A stretch of DNA of 16,106 nt from CAZXVW01 sp964644025. GTDB taxonomy: Bacteria; Acidobacteriota; Terriglobia; Bryobacterales; Bryobacteraceae. Each line of letters opens with the position of its first letter. Position 1 is the stretch's first letter. Below are positions 13,863-16,106 of the stretch, piece by piece. The stretch lies in contig CAZXVW010000095.1 in NCBI GenBank assembly GCA_964644025.1, positions 1 to 16,106 of the forward strand, written 5' to 3'. The translations under genes were made by a program, and so were the position numbers. Under the pieces are notes generated by a model, which saw nothing but the letters and a program-made list of their open reading frames with translations, was not told the origin of the DNA and searched no databases.

Positions 13863-15143
13863 TCAAACCTTGTCCGGCACGATGTAAGGCGGACGGTAAC
13901 GCGGCCGGCTGATCAAGGCGTTGGCCTGCATGTCATTGCCGAAGGTCTGCGTCACCGGATCGAACTTCACGCTGCGCCCTACCCGGTAGCTGATGTTGGC
14001 GATGTGCACCAGCACCATCGAAGCCACGCCTACGGCCACGTCGCCGTGAAGATCCTTGTAATTCCGGCTGTGAATCGCCTGGAGGAAGTTCTCCATGTGC
14101 TTGGTGGTGCCATCCTCGCCCTTGACCGCCTCCATAGCCTGGCCCGGCTCGCGCTTCTCACCGAGGAAGGTCCGGAACCCGCTGTGATCCACGGTCATGT
14201 AGCCGTTCTCGCCGAAGAAGATGTCGCCGATGATGTTCTTCGACACGGTCAGGTCCGCTTCCCCGCCGGTAATGAGCCCGCGCACCTCGAACTGGATCTC
14301 GGAGTCCCCGTAATCCAGCGCGGCGAGCAGGGTGTTCGGCGTCTCCTGGTCGTCCTTGTAGACGTACTTTCCACCGACGCCGACGCCGCCCTGGGGAAGG
14401 CCGAGCCCGAGGCCCCAGCGGGCGATGTCCATTTCATGGATTCCCTGGTTGCCGATGTCACCGTTGCCGGTGTCCCAAAACCAGTGCCAGTTGTAGCGGA
14501 AGCGCAGTTTATTAAACGGCCGCATCGGGGCGGGTCCCAGGAACAGGTCCCAGTTGACGCCGGGCGGCACGGGTTCATCCTCGGCGTGCCCGATGGATTT
14601 CCGGCGCTTGAAACACAGGCCCTTGGCCATGTACAGCTTGCCGAGGACTCCCTGGTGCAGCAGGTCCATGGCCCGGATCTTGTGCGTCGTGCTGCGGCTC
14701 TGCATGCCGACCTGGACCATGCGCTTGTACTTGCGCGCCGCGTCCACCATCCTCTGGCCCTCGAAGATGTTGTAGCTGGCGGGCTTTTCGACGTAGACGT
14801 CCTTGCCGGCCTGGCAGGCCCAGATGGTGGCCAGCGCGTGCCAGTGGTTTGGCGTGGCGATGGTGACCGCGTCGATGTCCTTGTCCTCGAAAAGTTTCCG
14901 CATGTCCACGTAGGTCTTTGGCTTGGACCCTTGCGCTTTCAAGGCAATCTGGACGGCGCGCTCGGTCTGCGCCGTATCCACGTCGCAGACGGCCGCCACG
15001 GAGGCGCCTTTGATCTTGGCCAGGTGGCTCACGTGGGAACGGCCGCGGCCGCCCACACCGATGACGGCCACGTTGACCCGGTCGTTGGCGCCCAGCACCC
15101 GCATTGCCGCGGCGCCGCCGACGATGAATGATCTTCTGTTCAT
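13863..15143 (-). CDS. Gfo/Idh/MocA-family oxidoreductase with Tat-like N-terminus
   Basis: A 426-residue NAD(P)-dependent oxidoreductase of the large secreted-type Gfo/Idh/MocA group common in Acidobacteriota and Planctomycetota. The Rossmann motif GVGGRGRSH (29-37) and the acidic CDVD (53-56) bind cofactor. ATPNHWHA (97-104) and VEKPASYN (118-125) carry the family catalytic Lys120. The second domain has GNGDIGNQGIHEMDIARWGLG (225-245), with His235 and Asp238. The N-terminus MNRRSFIVGGAAAM has the twin arginines but a very short hydrophobic stretch before Arg15, so export is doubtful. The ATG at 15143 has AAGGAGG 15 bases upstream, an unusually long gap. It converges on the SIS gene with only 27 bases between stops. 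Many homologues are annotated glucose-fructose oxidoreductase-like, but the substrate is not known. Confidence 0.87.
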   Translation of the reverse strand: MNRRSFIVGGAAAMRVLGANDRVNVAVIGVGGRGRSHVSHLAKIKGASVAAVCDVDTAQTERAVQIALKAQGSKPKTYVDMRKLFEDKDIDAVTIATPNHWHALATIWACQAGKDVYVEKPASYNIFEGQRMVDAARKYKRMVQVGMQSRSTTHKIRAMDLLHQGVLGKLYMAKGLCFKRRKSIGHAEDEPVPPGVNWDLFLGPAPMRPFNKLRFRYNWHWFWDTGNGDIGNQGIHEMDIARWGLGLGLPQGGVGVGGKYVYKDDQETPNTLLAALDYGDSEIQFEVRGLITGGEADLTVSKNIIGDIFFGENGYMTVDHSGFRTFLGEKREPGQAMEAVKGEDGTTKHMENFLQAIHSRNYKDLHGDVAVGVASMVLVHIANISYRVGRSVKFDPVTQTFGNDMQANALISRPRYRPPYIVPDKV

Positions 15144-15248
15144 AAAGCTGTTTGAGAACCTCCTTGACGTTCACGAGTTTACTAAAAAACGGGAGGGGCC
15201 GGGCGCGCCGGCGGCCGGGACCTGGAATCGGCCGGGGCGGCCGCGGAC

Positions 15249-15254
15249 TATGAT
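15249..15254 (+). promoter_or_regulatory. Candidate -10 box of the M49-like gene
   Basis: TATGAT matches five of six -10 positions, 37 bases before the ATG at 15291. No convincing -35 partner is present 16-18 bases upstream, where sequence is GC-rich. Confidence 0.3.
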
Positions 15255-15290
15255 AGAGGATCGGCACAATAGCCAATGAGGTGACCCACG

Positions 15291-16106
15291 ATGAAGAAGC
15301 TACTAGCCGGCGGCGTCGTGATCGCGCTGGGGTTGGGCGCGGCGGCGTGCACCAGCAAGAGGACGAGCGAAAGCAACAAACCATCCGCGATGAAACAACG
15401 CCTGGCCAAATATACGACGGTCCGCCTGGAGACGGACTTGAGCGTGCTATCAGACAAACAGCAGCGGATGATTCCTTTGCTGAAGAGGGCGGCCGCCGTA
15501 ATGGACGATCTGTTCTGGCGGCAGGCCTACGGCGACAAGACGGCGCTGCTCGCCAGGATCCAGGATCCGGACGCGCGCCGGTTCGCGGAAATCAACTACG
15601 GCCCGTGGGACCGGCTGGACGGCGACGCCCCGTTTCTGGAAGGGTACGGACCCAAGCCGCCGGGCGCCAATTTCTACCCGCGCGACATGACGAAGGAAGA
15701 GTTCGAGGCCGCGGTGGCGGCGGCGCCGGACAAAGGCCGCCAACTGAAGAGCCTCTACACGCTTGTGCGGCGGGACGCCAGGGGCAGGCTGGTGCCTCAG
15801 CCCTATCACGAGGCTTATGCGGACGAGCTGCAGAAGGCCGCCCGCAGCCTCCGGCAGGCCGCCAGCCTGGCCGAAGACGCCGGACTGCGCCGGTATCTGG
15901 AGATGCGGGCCGAGGCGCTGCTCACCGATAACTACCAGCCGAGCGACCTGGCCTGGATGGACATGAAGACGAACACGCTCGACATCGTGATCGGGCCGAT
16001 TGAGACTTACGAGGACAGGCTGTTCGGCTACAAGGCCGCCTACGAGGCCTACGTGCTGGTCAAGGATAAGCAGTGGAGCCGCCGGCTGGAAAAGTATGTG
16101 GCCTTG
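15291..16106 (+). CDS. Dipeptidyl-peptidase III (M49)-like lipoprotein, partial
   Basis: The first 272 residues of an open frame that continues past the window. The start MKKLLAGGVVIALGLGAAAC is a lipoprotein signal with Cys20 as the lipidated residue. The body matches the bacterial 'dipeptidyl-peptidase 3 family' zinc peptidases as I remember them: RLETDLSVLSDKQQRMIPLL (45-64), INYGPWDRLDGDAPF (101-115), ANFYPRDMTKEEFEA (126-140), and IGPIETYEDRLFGYKAAYEA (234-253). The zinc motif (HExxGH) would lie beyond the edge and cannot be checked here. ATG 15291 has GAGGTG seven bases upstream. The protein is probably anchored in an outer or inner membrane facing the periplasm, degrading peptides. Neighbouring genes are sugar-related and give no direct link. 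Confidence 0.75.
   Translation, partial: MKKLLAGGVVIALGLGAAACTSKRTSESNKPSAMKQRLAKYTTVRLETDLSVLSDKQQRMIPLLKRAAAVMDDLFWRQAYGDKTALLARIQDPDARRFAEINYGPWDRLDGDAPFLEGYGPKPPGANFYPRDMTKEEFEAAVAAAPDKGRQLKSLYTLVRRDARGRLVPQPYHEAYADELQKAARSLRQAASLAEDAGLRRYLEMRAEALLTDNYQPSDLAWMDMKTNTLDIVIGPIETYEDRLFGYKAAYEAYVLVKDKQWSRRLEKYVAL

Noticed and set aside
14004..15131. Long plus-strand open frame over the Tat-type oxidoreductase
   Set aside because: It is antisense to a gene with complete Gfo/Idh/MocA motifs, has no ribosome site and no domain.
1..16106. tRNA genes, CRISPR arrays, insertion sequences and an integron or prophage
   Set aside because: No cloverleaf with a TTCGAnTC arm, no regularly spaced repeats, and no transposase or integrase motifs were found; the phage-like module at 8836-9663 stands alone.

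Overview
The window is GC-rich, densely coded bacterial chromosome. The gene families point to an Acidobacteriota genome, most like the Bryobacterales/Solibacter group: a tandem DUF507 protein, a DUF6677-like membrane protein, a Flp pilin of the acidobacterial type, arylsulfatases, and Gfo/Idh/MocA oxidoreductases with twin-arginine starts. This placement is inferred from family recognition; no rRNA or other direct taxonomic marker is present. I see no tRNA, rRNA, CRISPR array, transposase or integrase.

Layout. (1) 25-3731: a YdjM-like membrane protein (-), a truncated remnant that looks like an agarase-type glycoside hydrolase (-), a soluble Gfo/Idh/MocA dehydrogenase (+), then a DUF507 gene translationally coupled to a ribokinase (-). 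(2) 4036-6661: an exported protein made of ~32-residue repeats (+), a coupled pair of small membrane proteins (-), and a fumarylacetoacetate-hydrolase-family protein with a Tat-like leader (+). (3) 6737-11166, all on the minus strand: a secreted sulfatase, an orphan Flp-type pilin, a secreted protein with a phage-structural-like C-terminus, and seryl-tRNA synthetase. (4) 11306-16106: a Tat-type sulfatase followed by a double-SIS sugar-phosphate isomerase (+), a Tat-type Gfo/Idh/MocA protein (-), and the start of an M49-like lipoprotein peptidase (+).

How it fits together. Two sulfatases, a SIS isomerase/deaminase homologue, two sugar-type dehydrogenases, a ribokinase and a glycoside-hydrolase remnant suggest catabolism of sulfated or amino-sugar glycans. 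The genes are scattered as short units on alternating strands, not as one polysaccharide-utilisation locus. serS and DUF507 look like ordinary chromosomal genes between them.

The most unusual signal is non-coding. The 5' leaders of two unrelated exported-protein genes (plus strand 3932-3967; minus strand 9761-9723) share ordered blocks CGCTAA / GCGT / CTATTGC / ATTTC with nearly constant spacing and similar distance to the start codon. Each begins with a small potential hairpin whose stem differs between copies. This could be an undescribed cis-regulatory RNA or operator. The pilin/secreted-protein intergenic region also holds overlapping, mutually exclusive hairpins.
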